5,794 nucleotides of DNA from Nanobdellota archaeon (lineage in GTDB: Archaea > Nanobdellota > Nanobdellia > Woesearchaeales > GCA-2686295), in assembly GCA_018812505.1 (NCBI GenBank), contig JAHJDK010000039.1:1-5794 (forward strand), written 5' to 3'. Position 1 is the first letter of the stretch. The number at the start of each line of letters is the position of its first letter. A program made the position numbers and the translations under genes. The notes beneath the pieces are model-generated. The model ran no database searches and was not told the DNA's origin. It was given only the letters and a program-made list of their open reading frames with translations. Of this stretch, positions 1 to 4,481 are shown one piece after another.

Positions 1-4
1 ATGA

Positions 5-13
5 TATATAAAT
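5..13 (+). promoter_or_regulatory. Candidate distal TATA box upstream of dph2
   Basis: TATATAAAT is a good archaeal box A. Transcription would begin near position 35, giving a leader of about 40 nt before the dph2 ATG at 75. A start near 32-35 would also place a tiny GTG-initiated frame (ending in TAA at 50-52) at the very 5' end of the message; I see no evidence that it is used. The box could equally be chance in A+T-rich DNA. The choice between this box and the one at 46-54 is open. Confidence 0.4.
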
Positions 14-45
14 AATTATTTCAATTCAAGAGTGGTGAAGATAGC

Positions 46-54
46 TTTTTAAAA
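46..54 (+). promoter_or_regulatory. Candidate proximal TATA box of dph2 (leaderless spacing)
   Basis: TTTTTAAAA is centred about 25 nt upstream of the ATG at 75, the spacing seen for the other genes here, so it could drive a leaderless mRNA. It lies inside the palindrome CTTTTTAAAAAG (45-56), which is flanked by GAAG (37-40) and CTTC (59-62). The same bases could therefore form an A+T-rich stem if transcription starts further upstream. It is weaker as a TATA box than the copy at 5-13. Confidence 0.35.
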
Positions 55-74
55 AGAGCTTCATTAACAAATCT

Positions 75-734
75 ATGAAAACAATATTTGTAGAAGCAAA
101 ATATGACAAGGAATTAATCATTCCAAAAATTGTTTTGAACAAACTTCCAAGCAAGATAATGCTTTTCTTGACTGCTCAGCTTATAAATCAAAAGAAACAA
201 TTGATCAAACAATTAAACAATGCAGGTAAAATTGTTGTTTTAAAAAAAACTCCTCACACAATCTATGAAGGGCAATTGATTGGCTGCAACACAGAAGTGA
301 TAAAAGGTGATTTTGAAGCTTTCTTCTACATTGGAGATGGAATGTTTCACCCTGAAGCATTAATTGTAAAAAACGACAAACCAGTTCACATATGGAATAT
401 GATATCTAAAGATTACAAGTTATTAACTCTGAAAGATGCCCAGAAACTTCGAAAAAGAATACAATCAGCCAAGATGAAGTTTCTGATCAGCAAAGAAATA
501 GGTGTATTAGTGACGACAAAACCAGGTCAGAATAAGCTAGAACAATTCATGAAGCTAAAAAAGGATTATCCTGAAAAAAACTTCTACTTATTAGCAAACA
601 ACAACATTGAATTTGACAGTCTAGAAGACTTTCCATTCATAGAATGCTACGTCAACACTGTATGTGCAAGAATAGCATATGATGACTACGACAAGTTTCC
701 AAAGATTGTGTTGAATGTTGAAGACTTAGCTTGA
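75..734 (+). CDS. dph2: Dph2-family diphthamide synthase lacking the N-terminal domain
   Basis: Archaeal Dph2 is a homodimeric [4Fe-4S] enzyme that moves the 3-amino-3-carboxypropyl group of S-adenosylmethionine onto a histidine of elongation factor 2, the first step of diphthamide synthesis. Recognisable family blocks, in order, are the opening strand of domain 2 (KTIFVEAKYD, residues 2-11), GQLIGC with Cys71, YIGDGMFHP (85-93), TTKPGQ (147-152), and VNTVCARIAYDD with Cys197. Cys71 and Cys197 match the domain 2 and domain 3 cluster ligands. The domain 1 ligand is absent: the protein has 219 residues against roughly 340 in Pyrococcus Dph2, and the missing part is about the first 85 residues plus a short C-terminal tail. 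Upstream frames are closed by stops at 9-11, 13-15 and 50-52, so no simple extension exists in the visible 74 bp. The ATG at 75 fits a TATA box at -25. It could be half of a split gene or a decaying remnant. Confidence 0.85.
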   Translation: MKTIFVEAKYDKELIIPKIVLNKLPSKIMLFLTAQLINQKKQLIKQLNNAGKIVVLKKTPHTIYEGQLIGCNTEVIKGDFEAFFYIGDGMFHPEALIVKNDKPVHIWNMISKDYKLLTLKDAQKLRKRIQSAKMKFLISKEIGVLVTTKPGQNKLEQFMKLKKDYPEKNFYLLANNNIEFDSLEDFPFIECYVNTVCARIAYDDYDKFPKIVLNVEDLA

Positions 735-980
735 ATAAATATTTTTTCTGTGACCTACATAAAGTACAAGAATTGCTATTTTTCTTTTTTGAATATCTGC
801 AATTATTCTGTAATTTCCAACTCTTAATTTGTATGTTTTTTTATTTGTTAGTCTTTCAAAGAAATGAAAAGGGTTATTTTTTGAATCTTGTAGTTTTTTA
901 AATATTCTTGAGCGAATGTTTTTTGGAAGTTTGTTCAGCTGTTCAATGGCAACTTTGTCAAAAATTAAATTATAAATCAT
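726..980 (-). CDS. relE: RelE/ParE-superfamily toxin
   Basis: The protein has 84 residues, the usual length for RelE/ParE toxins, and carries the family pattern: an N-terminal strand (YNLIF, 3-7), a helical hairpin beginning AIEQLNKLPKNIRSRI (11-26), the central YKLRVGNYRII block (50-60), and the closing strand with VGHRKNIY (75-82). In RelE members basic residues and a C-terminal tyrosine support cleavage of mRNA in the ribosomal A site. Arg53, Arg58, Arg78 and Tyr82 are possible counterparts. ParE members inhibit gyrase instead, and the sequence alone does not settle which applies, though the LRxGxYRII block favours RelE. The start overlaps the antitoxin stop in ATGA (977-980), and a GAGG motif (minus strand, 992-989) sits 8 nt before the ATG, consistent with coupled translation. 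The 3' end overlaps dph2 by 9 bp, tail to tail. Confidence 0.85.
   Translation of the reverse strand: MIYNLIFDKVAIEQLNKLPKNIRSRIFKKLQDSKNNPFHFFERLTNKKTYKLRVGNYRIIADIQKRKIAILVLYVGHRKNIYSS
742..747 (+). terminator. Oligo-T termination signal after dph2
   Basis: A T6 run lies 7 nt past the dph2 stop and is followed by further T runs at 779-783, 785-790 and 836-842. Archaeal RNA polymerase terminates at such oligo-T tracts on the non-template strand without needing a hairpin. All of these lie inside the oppositely oriented toxin gene, where they read as its A-rich lysine and phenylalanine codons, so their role as terminators is inferred. Confidence 0.4.
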
Positions 981-1216
981 AAACCAAGCCTCTTCTTTGC
1001 TTGCTCTTCAGTCAAGAAAATTCCTTGTTTGATTCTTGCTCGAGCTTTTTCAATTGCATCGAAGAGTTGTTTACTTACTTCTGGTTCAGTTCTGGATTTT
1101 TTTGCTATGAAAATAACTTTTTGGATTACTTCATCATAGCTTTCACTTTTGTATTCTCTGAACTGATCTAATTCGCTTTTTGTTTCTTGGTGTATTTTTA
1201 CTGTTGTTGCAGTCAT
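977..1216 (-). CDS. Ribbon-helix-helix antitoxin partner of the RelE-type toxin
   Basis: This 79-residue protein is the first gene of a two-gene operon with the toxin. Residues 3-9 (ATTVKIH) form the N-terminal strand of a ribbon-helix-helix fold, followed by two helices (ETKSELDQFREY, then SYDEVIQKVIFIAKK). The pattern resembles archaeal VapB-like and other RHH antitoxins, which bind DNA as dimers. The C-terminal half (from about residue 47) is charged and predicted helical, ending in a TEEQAKKRLGL motif (69-79) typical of RelB-like toxin-wrapping tails. The protein is expected to neutralise the toxin and repress its own promoter; the repeat at 1225-1251 immediately upstream is the likely operator. 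The ATG at 1216 is the only start that keeps the N-terminal strand. Family membership is clear from pattern, but no exact family name can be given without a search. Confidence 0.8.
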   Translation of the reverse strand: MTATTVKIHQETKSELDQFREYKSESYDEVIQKVIFIAKKSRTEPEVSKQLFDAIEKARARIKQGIFLTEEQAKKRLGL

Positions 1217-1224
1217 TTTTTATT

Positions 1225-1251
1225 GGTATACTGCGGTATACTTAAGTATAT
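1225..1251. promoter_or_regulatory. Three-copy, 10-bp-spaced operator-like repeat at the toxin-antitoxin promoter
   Basis: GGTATAC occurs at 1225-1231 and 1235-1241, with a degenerate third copy AGTATAT at 1245-1251. Start-to-start spacing is exactly 10 bp, close to one helical turn, so all copies face the same side of the DNA. Each full core GTATAC is a palindrome. The array begins 9 bp upstream of the antitoxin ATG and covers the likely TATA box. Ribbon-helix-helix dimers commonly bind short tandem sites cooperatively, so this is the expected autorepression operator. Binding is inferred. Confidence 0.65.
1237..1246 (-). promoter_or_regulatory. Candidate promoter of the toxin-antitoxin operon
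   Basis: On the minus strand CTTAAGTATA is centred about 25 nt upstream of the antitoxin ATG, which fits a leaderless start. It lies within the second and third operator repeats, so a bound repressor would block TBP. A second A+T-rich box, TTTAAATATA on the minus strand (plus-strand 1247-1256), would give a leader of roughly 10 nt instead. No Shine-Dalgarno motif precedes the antitoxin start. Confidence 0.45.
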
Positions 1252-1275
1252 TTAAACTTTTCGATGTAAAATAAT

Positions 1276-1320
1276 CTTCATGATAATGGTTAATAAGTTT
1301 TGCGCAGAAATTATCGGAAG
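1276..1320. repeat. Imperfect inverted repeat between the antitoxin and rps7 genes
   Basis: CTTC (1276-1279) plus GATAAT (1282-1287) pair with ATTATC (1310-1315) plus GAAG (1317-1320). This makes a 10-bp stem with a small internal loop and a 22-nt apical loop. It lies in the 148-bp spacer 1217-1364, between the start of the toxin-antitoxin operon and the 3' end of rps7. It is not followed directly by a T run on either strand, so it does not look like an ordinary terminator. The stem is A+T-rich and may be fortuitous. Confidence 0.3.
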
Positions 1321-1375
1321 AATTACGAATACTTCATTAAAATTAATTTTTAACAAAAATATGTTTACTTGCTAG
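1280..1375 (+). CDS. Possible 31-residue small ORF, divergent from the antitoxin
   Basis: An ATG-initiated frame of 31 codons ends in TAG at 1373-1375. A TATA-like sequence (TATATTTAAA, 1247-1256) is centred about 28 nt upstream, the same spacing as for the confident genes here, so a leaderless message is possible. The peptide opens with MIMVNKFCAEIIGRIT, is mixed hydrophobic and polar, and resembles nothing I recognise. Its 3' end overlaps the end of rps7 on the other strand, and the imperfect inverted repeat lies inside it. It is equally well explained as chance in A+T-rich intergenic DNA, and coding status is doubtful. Confidence 0.15.
   Translation: MIMVNKFCAEIIGRITNTSLKLIFNKNMFTC
1355..1359 (-). 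terminator. Oligo-T termination signal after rps7
   Basis: Read on the minus strand, T5 follows 5 nt after the rps7 TAA, and a further T4 comes at 1339-1342. The A+T-rich stretch between them (TTAAAAATTAATTTTAA on the minus strand) is self-complementary. This matches the hairpin-independent oligo-T termination of archaea. Strength is uncertain because the runs are short. Confidence 0.45.
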
Positions 1376-1964
1376 CGTCAGCTTGTCTTTCAAGCTCTAA
1401 CTTTTTAGAAATTGCGTTCGAGTTTTGGCTTAACTGGTAAGCAGCCATTATCTCATCTGCTAAGCACTGCTCTGCTTTTTTCTTGGAACTAAAAGTTTTC
1501 TGATAAGCACCCTGAGTCATCATTTTCAAAACAACGTCAATTCTCCTCTGAGGTGCGCATTCAACTGCTTTAGGATATCTAGCTCCGCCGTATTCTATAG
1601 CGACTATTTCTTCTCTTGGAGCAGCGTTTTCAAGCGCTTTAACAAATACTTCAATAGGATTTTTATTCAACTTTTTTTCAATGATTTCAAAAGCTTTCTC
1701 AACCAAACCATAAGTCGTTGTTGCTTTACCAGTGCATAATCCGCTGCTTATCTTGTGTTTTTTACTTTTATGACCTGGAATCATCATTCTATTAATCAGT
1801 CTTTCAACAATAAACGTTTTTGACTTATGAAACCTGTTGCCTGCATATCTTGCACCTGTCTTTGGTACAATCATAGGACTTAGATTGATGTATTTTTGCA
1901 AGCCAGGATCCTCTACTCTGATTGCAGAACAATCCCACCTGTTAAAAGCTTTAATATTACTCAT
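1365..1964 (-). CDS. rps7: Small-subunit ribosomal protein uS7, archaeal type
   Basis: uS7 binds the 3' major domain of 16S rRNA, nucleates assembly of the 30S head and lines the mRNA exit region near the E site. The 199-residue length is normal for archaeal S7, which is longer than the bacterial form at the N terminus. Diagnostic blocks are NRW (residues 8-10), the helical core that includes FIVERLINRMM, the run NPIEVFVKALENAAPREE, the YGGARYPKAVECAPQRRIDVVL block containing the rRNA-contacting arginines, and the C-terminal AISKKLELERQADASK, which matches the archaeal KKxExERxA ending. The ATG at 1964 is 26 nt downstream of a clear TATA box and gives a family-typical N terminus. In many archaea rps7 sits in the str cluster with rps12 and the elongation factor genes; here it stands alone, divergent from aIF2 gamma. 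The reading frame is intact. Confidence 0.97.
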   Translation of the reverse strand: MSNIKAFNRWDCSAIRVEDPGLQKYINLSPMIVPKTGARYAGNRFHKSKTFIVERLINRMMIPGHKSKKHKISSGLCTGKATTTYGLVEKAFEIIEKKLNKNPIEVFVKALENAAPREEIVAIEYGGARYPKAVECAPQRRIDVVLKMMTQGAYQKTFSSKKKAEQCLADEIMAAYQLSQNSNAISKKLELERQADASK

Positions 1965-1986
1965 GAGTGGATGGAATTATGGTCTA

Positions 1987-1995
1987 TTTATAAAA
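1987..1995 (-). promoter_or_regulatory. TATA box of rps7
   Basis: The plus strand reads TTTATAAAA; its core TTTATAAA (1987-1994) is a perfect palindrome. The centre is 26 nt upstream of the rps7 ATG at 1964, which predicts that transcription starts at or next to the start codon. No Shine-Dalgarno motif lies in between. Because the box is symmetric, direction must come from the flanking BRE; on the minus strand the bases just upstream are A-rich, as a BRE should be. Confidence 0.75.
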
Positions 1996-2044
1996 GTTTT
2001 GATACACTGATTGACATAAAATAAGTTTTTTGATTATCTAAAAA

Positions 2045-2052
2045 TTTATAAA
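2045..2052 (+). promoter_or_regulatory. TATA box of the aIF2 gamma gene
   Basis: TTTATAAA, preceded by the purine-rich BRE-like CTAAAAA, is centred 27 nt upstream of the ATG at 2076. This predicts a leaderless mRNA. The box shares the 111-bp divergent spacer 1965-2075 with the rps7 promoter; the two boxes lie about 58 bp apart, so both polymerases could be served without direct overlap. Confidence 0.78.
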
Positions 2053-2075
2053 ACAGCTACGTTTTCTCAAGGCTA

Positions 2076-3310
2076 ATGGTTAAGAAGAAAAATGAAGAAT
2101 TAATGCCTGAAATTAACATTGGATTAGTAGGTCATGTTGATCATGGTAAAACAACCCTTACAGAGCAGTTATCAGGCAAGTGGACTGACACTCATTCTGA
2201 GGAAATTAAAAGAGGAATAACCATAAGACTTGGATATGCAGACACTGTTTTTGTCAAGACCAAGAAAGGAAAATACACTACACAGCAGAAAGCTGAAAAA
2301 AAAAAGAGACTTACACTGTTTTAAGAAAAGTTTCTTTAGTGGATGCACCTGGACATGAGAGTTTAATGGCGACTATGCTTTCTGGATCAAGGATTATGAA
2401 TGGAGCTATTCTCATGATTGCTGCCAACGAGATTTGTCCGCAGCCACAGACAAGAGAACATCTTATGGGCTTGCAAATAGCAGGTATAAAAAATCTTATA
2501 ATTGTGCAGAACAAGATAGATTTAGTGTCTGAAGAAAGAGCTTTAAGAAATTATAATCAAATAAAAGAATTTTTGAAAGGAACTGATTATGAGGATACAC
2601 CAATAATACCTATTAGCGCACAGAAAGGTGTTAATGTTGAATTTTTAATTGAAGCTATTGAAAAAAATATACCTACTCCTAAGAAAACAGCAAGTAAGGA
2701 ACCTATGATGTTTATAGCCAGAAGCTTTGATATAAACAAGCCAGGTTTTAAACCAGATGATTTAAAAGGAGGTGTGCTTGGTGGTGCAATGCTTCAAGGC
2801 AGTATTAAAGTTGGTGATGAAATAGAGATTAAACCAGGACGTGTTGTTGAAGAACAAAATAAAACAGTTGCCAGATCTATGTTTGCAAAAGTGGTTTCTT
2901 GTATGACAGGAAGTCAATCTGTAAAAGAGATTTTTCCAGGCGGATCTGTGGCAATAATGACTTCTCTTGACCCAAGTGTTGTTAGTTCTGATAAACTAGT
3001 TGGAAATATTGTTGGATTAAAGGATAAGCTTCCTCCTGTTTGGTATCATTTGTTTTTGGAGACAACTCTTCTTGAAAAAGTGATTGGAAGTGAACGTGAA
3101 GAAGATGTTGAACCTATAAAGATGAATGAAATATTGATGCTAAATGTTAACAGTGCCGCAACTGTCGGCTTTGTTGAAGAACTGGGTAAAAACCAGTTTA
3201 AGTGCCGTTTGAAAAAACCTATATGCGCAGAGATTGGTAGTCGAGCAACTATTAGCAGAAGAATTGGCACAAGATTCAGACTGATAGGTTATGGAACAAT
3301 CAAAAATTAA
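2076..3310 (+). CDS. eif2g: Translation initiation factor aIF2 gamma subunit, with a -1 frameshift at an A10 run
   Basis: aIF2 gamma is the GTPase core of the heterotrimer that brings Met-tRNAi to the small subunit. Visible motifs: G1 GHVDHGKTT (residues 19-27), switch I RGITIRLGYAD (46-56), G3 DAPGH (90-94), G4 NKID (146-149), G5 SAQ (181-183), then two beta-barrel domains to the end. Frame 1 runs from 2076 and stops at TAA 2322-2324 after 82 residues. The conserved remainder is read from about 2297 in the -1 frame. Joining the frames at the A10 run (2296-2305) restores KKKETYTVLRKVSLVDAPGH and a 411-residue protein of normal family length, with nothing missing. The usual CxxC zinc-knuckle cysteines between switch I and G3 are absent. 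The shift may be programmed -1 frameshifting, transcriptional slippage or a missing A in the assembly; an eleventh A would restore the frame. The GTG at 2339 would lack G1 and is not a credible independent start. Confidence 0.93.
2296..2306 (+). other. Slippery homopolymer and -1 frameshift site in eif2g
   Basis: Ten A residues (2296-2305) are followed by G. In frame 1 the codons are GAA AAA AAA AAG, so positions 2300-2306 form A_AAA_AAG in the exact phase of the heptamer used in Escherichia coli dnaX. A -1 slip makes GAG (2306-2308) the next codon and restores the family sequence. Seven nt downstream, CACT (2314-2317) pairs with AGTG (2338-2341), enclosing AAGAAA/TTTCTT (2323-2328 with 2331-2336), a weak A+T-rich stem. 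Just upstream, CAGC/GCTG (2283-2286 with 2292-2295) forms a small hairpin. Ten A residues are also long enough for polymerase slippage or a sequencing miscall. Confidence 0.6.
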
Positions 3311-3337
3311 AAATTTTTGGTGTATCAAAAAGCTTTG

Positions 3338-3343
3338 TTTTTT
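3338..3343 (+). terminator. Oligo-T terminators after eif2g
   Basis: T6 at 3338-3343 lies 28 nt past the eif2g stop, at the distal arm of an A+T-rich inverted repeat in which TCAAAA pairs with TTTTGA. T5 (3366-3370) and T7 (3385-3391) follow, all within the 121-bp spacer 3311-3431. Several successive oligo-T tracts are the normal form of archaeal termination and separate this gene from the one starting at 3432. Confidence 0.5.
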
Positions 3344-3399
3344 GAGAATAATAAAAGATAAATAATTTTTCTACTTTTAAGTGGTTTTTTTCCGTAAAC

Positions 3400-3407
3400 T
3401 ATAAATA
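3400..3407 (+). promoter_or_regulatory. TATA box of the unknown gene at 3432
   Basis: TATAAATA is centred about 28 nt upstream of the ATG at 3432 and is preceded by the BRE-like GTAAAC. It starts just after the last oligo-T terminator of eif2g. Its spacing supports the ATG at 3432 as a leaderless start; no Shine-Dalgarno motif is present. Confidence 0.68.
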
Positions 3408-3431
3408 TGAGTCTAATCTTCGCTTTTCATA

Positions 3432-4442
3432 ATGGGTTTTGGGGCGGCTATGATGGCTAGAAGTAAACAATTAAAACAAAGCTTAAATTTAGAAGGTATT
3501 GCGAAATCAAGGGATGTTCTTCTGCCTGCTGACATGGAATTCTTCTTCTCTTCAATGATACAAGCAGATACTGAATTAGTTCAAAATTCAAAATCTTATC
3601 TTTCCACAATATTAAATCCTAACATCAATATTGGTGAAAGTAAAATTCCTAAAGAGATTATGGATGAAGTTATAGCTTTGAATAAAGATTTAATGAACAA
3701 TAGTGTTTTGATTGATTACTTATCATCTCCAGATACACCTGTCAAGAATGTTAATCCTGAAGCTGCAAAGCAACTGGTGTCAGAAGCGCAGGAGTTGTTG
3801 TGGGAGCTGAAAAAATGTTCTTTTAAAGAAAATATGTGTTTGGACTTCTTTACAAACGGTTCAACTTATAGACAAGAAATTTTGAAGAAAGCTTTAGATG
3901 GCAAACTAGAGGAATTTCCAAGCAATTTTTATGTTGAAATGTATTGGACAGTTGATACTCTAAGAAAGTTGAATTCAACAAAATTCTTTGAACATAAAGG
4001 GGAAAGAGTTCCTGGAAAATTGGTTAATAATAGTATTAATAAAATATTTGAAAATCAAGACTTATTCTTATATAACGGTGTTTTGGCTTATGTTTCTGCA
4101 AAGTTAAAAGAAGATTTTGGAATTACAAAACAAGCTTCTTTTTTAAAAAAGGATTATCTTAAAGACGAAACTGTAAATAATAAATTATTGAATGCTGTTA
4201 GCTTTTTAGCAAATCAGGTTATCAAGAATAAAGGAATTCCTATAGAAGAAGCATCTCTTGGCAATAAGGTTTCTATCAAAAAATTCAATGAATTTTTGGA
4301 TGATGCTTTAAAACTTATTGAAAATTATCATCATGTCAAACCATGGAATATTTCTGCACGAAATAGTTATCTTGTACAAATGACTGGTATTAAATCGTTT
4401 ACTATTTTTAAAAATGTACCTAATGTTTTTGAACATCAATAA
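3432..4442 (+). CDS. Unrecognised protein, N-terminal part of a frame interrupted by TAA
   Basis: I do not recognise this 336-residue protein. It appears cytoplasmic: no signal peptide and no membrane segment. It looks largely helical, with long amphipathic stretches (for example the AAKQLVSEAQELLWELKK region and FNEFLDDALKLIENYHH) and an aromatic, strand-like end (SFTIFKNVPNVF). No catalytic motif or metal-binding cluster is evident; a few cysteines are scattered. The start at 3432 is placed by the TATA box at -28. The frame ends at TAA 4440-4442, but the same frame stays open from there to 5744. The simplest reading is that this is the N-terminal 44 per cent of one roughly 770-residue protein, cut by one nonsense codon. 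Base composition is like the neighbouring genes, so nothing marks it as recently acquired. Confidence 0.7.
   Translation: MGFGAAMMARSKQLKQSLNLEGIAKSRDVLLPADMEFFFSSMIQADTELVQNSKSYLSTILNPNINIGESKIPKEIMDEVIALNKDLMNNSVLIDYLSSPDTPVKNVNPEAAKQLVSEAQELLWELKKCSFKENMCLDFFTNGSTYRQEILKKALDGKLEEFPSNFYVEMYWTVDTLRKLNSTKFFEHKGERVPGKLVNNSINKIFENQDLFLYNGVLAYVSAKLKEDFGITKQASFLKKDYLKDETVNNKLLNAVSFLANQVIKNKGIPIEEASLGNKVSIKKFNEFLDDALKLIENYHHVKPWNISARNSYLVQMTGIKSFTIFKNVPNVFEHQ
4440..4442 (+). other. Single in-frame TAA dividing one long frame
   Basis: Reading frame 3432-5744 is 771 codons long and contains only this TAA before the terminal TAA. The 13 codons between it and the ATG at 4482 are open and polar (DDDSISVVKSNTF), like ordinary protein sequence. 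One base change (from CAA, GAA or AAA) would remove the stop. TAA is also the normal stop of the toxin, rps7 and eif2g here, so it is not reassigned. Possible explanations are a nonsense mutation, a base error, readthrough, or two adjacent genes. Confidence 0.7.
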
Positions 4443-4451
4443 GATGATGAT

Positions 4452-4459
4452 TCTATATC
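4452..4459 (+). promoter_or_regulatory. Possible internal TATA box before the ATG at 4482
   Basis: TCTATATC is centred 26 nt upstream of the ATG at 4482, the spacing of the other leaderless genes here. If real, it would let the downstream part be expressed on its own. It also lies inside the continuous frame, reading as the codons for Ser-Ile-Ser, and TATA-like octamers are common in DNA this rich in A+T, so support is weak. Confidence 0.25.
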
Positions 4460-4481
4460 AGTTGTTAAGTCTAATACTTTT

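Noticed and set aside
32..52. Tiny GTG-initiated upstream frame in the dph2 leader
   Set aside because: Only five or six codons; it depends on choosing the distal TATA box, and nothing else supports translation.
2311..2514. Minus-strand open frame of 67 codons opposite eif2g
   Set aside because: It lies wholly antisense to well-conserved aIF2 gamma sequence (DAPGH through NKID) and has no promoter or recognisable family pattern.
2339..3310. GTG at 2339 as the start of a separate aIF2 gamma-like gene
   Set aside because: It would lack the P-loop and switch I, and the family sequence continues upstream in the same frame through ETYTVLRKVSL to the A10 run.
3046..3328. Two overlapping minus-strand open frames opposite the eif2g 3' end
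   Set aside because: Both mirror the conserved C-terminal barrel of aIF2 gamma in other frames; serine- and phenylalanine-rich translations are typical of antisense A+T-rich coding DNA.
4440..4442. TAA reassigned to an amino acid
   Set aside because: The toxin, rps7, eif2g and the end of this same frame all terminate at TAA, and known archaeal stop reassignment (pyrrolysine) uses TAG.
4444..4450. ATGATGA resembling a C box of an archaeal C/D guide RNA
   Set aside because: No D box, D' box or C' box occurs at suitable distance downstream, and the site lies in a long open frame.
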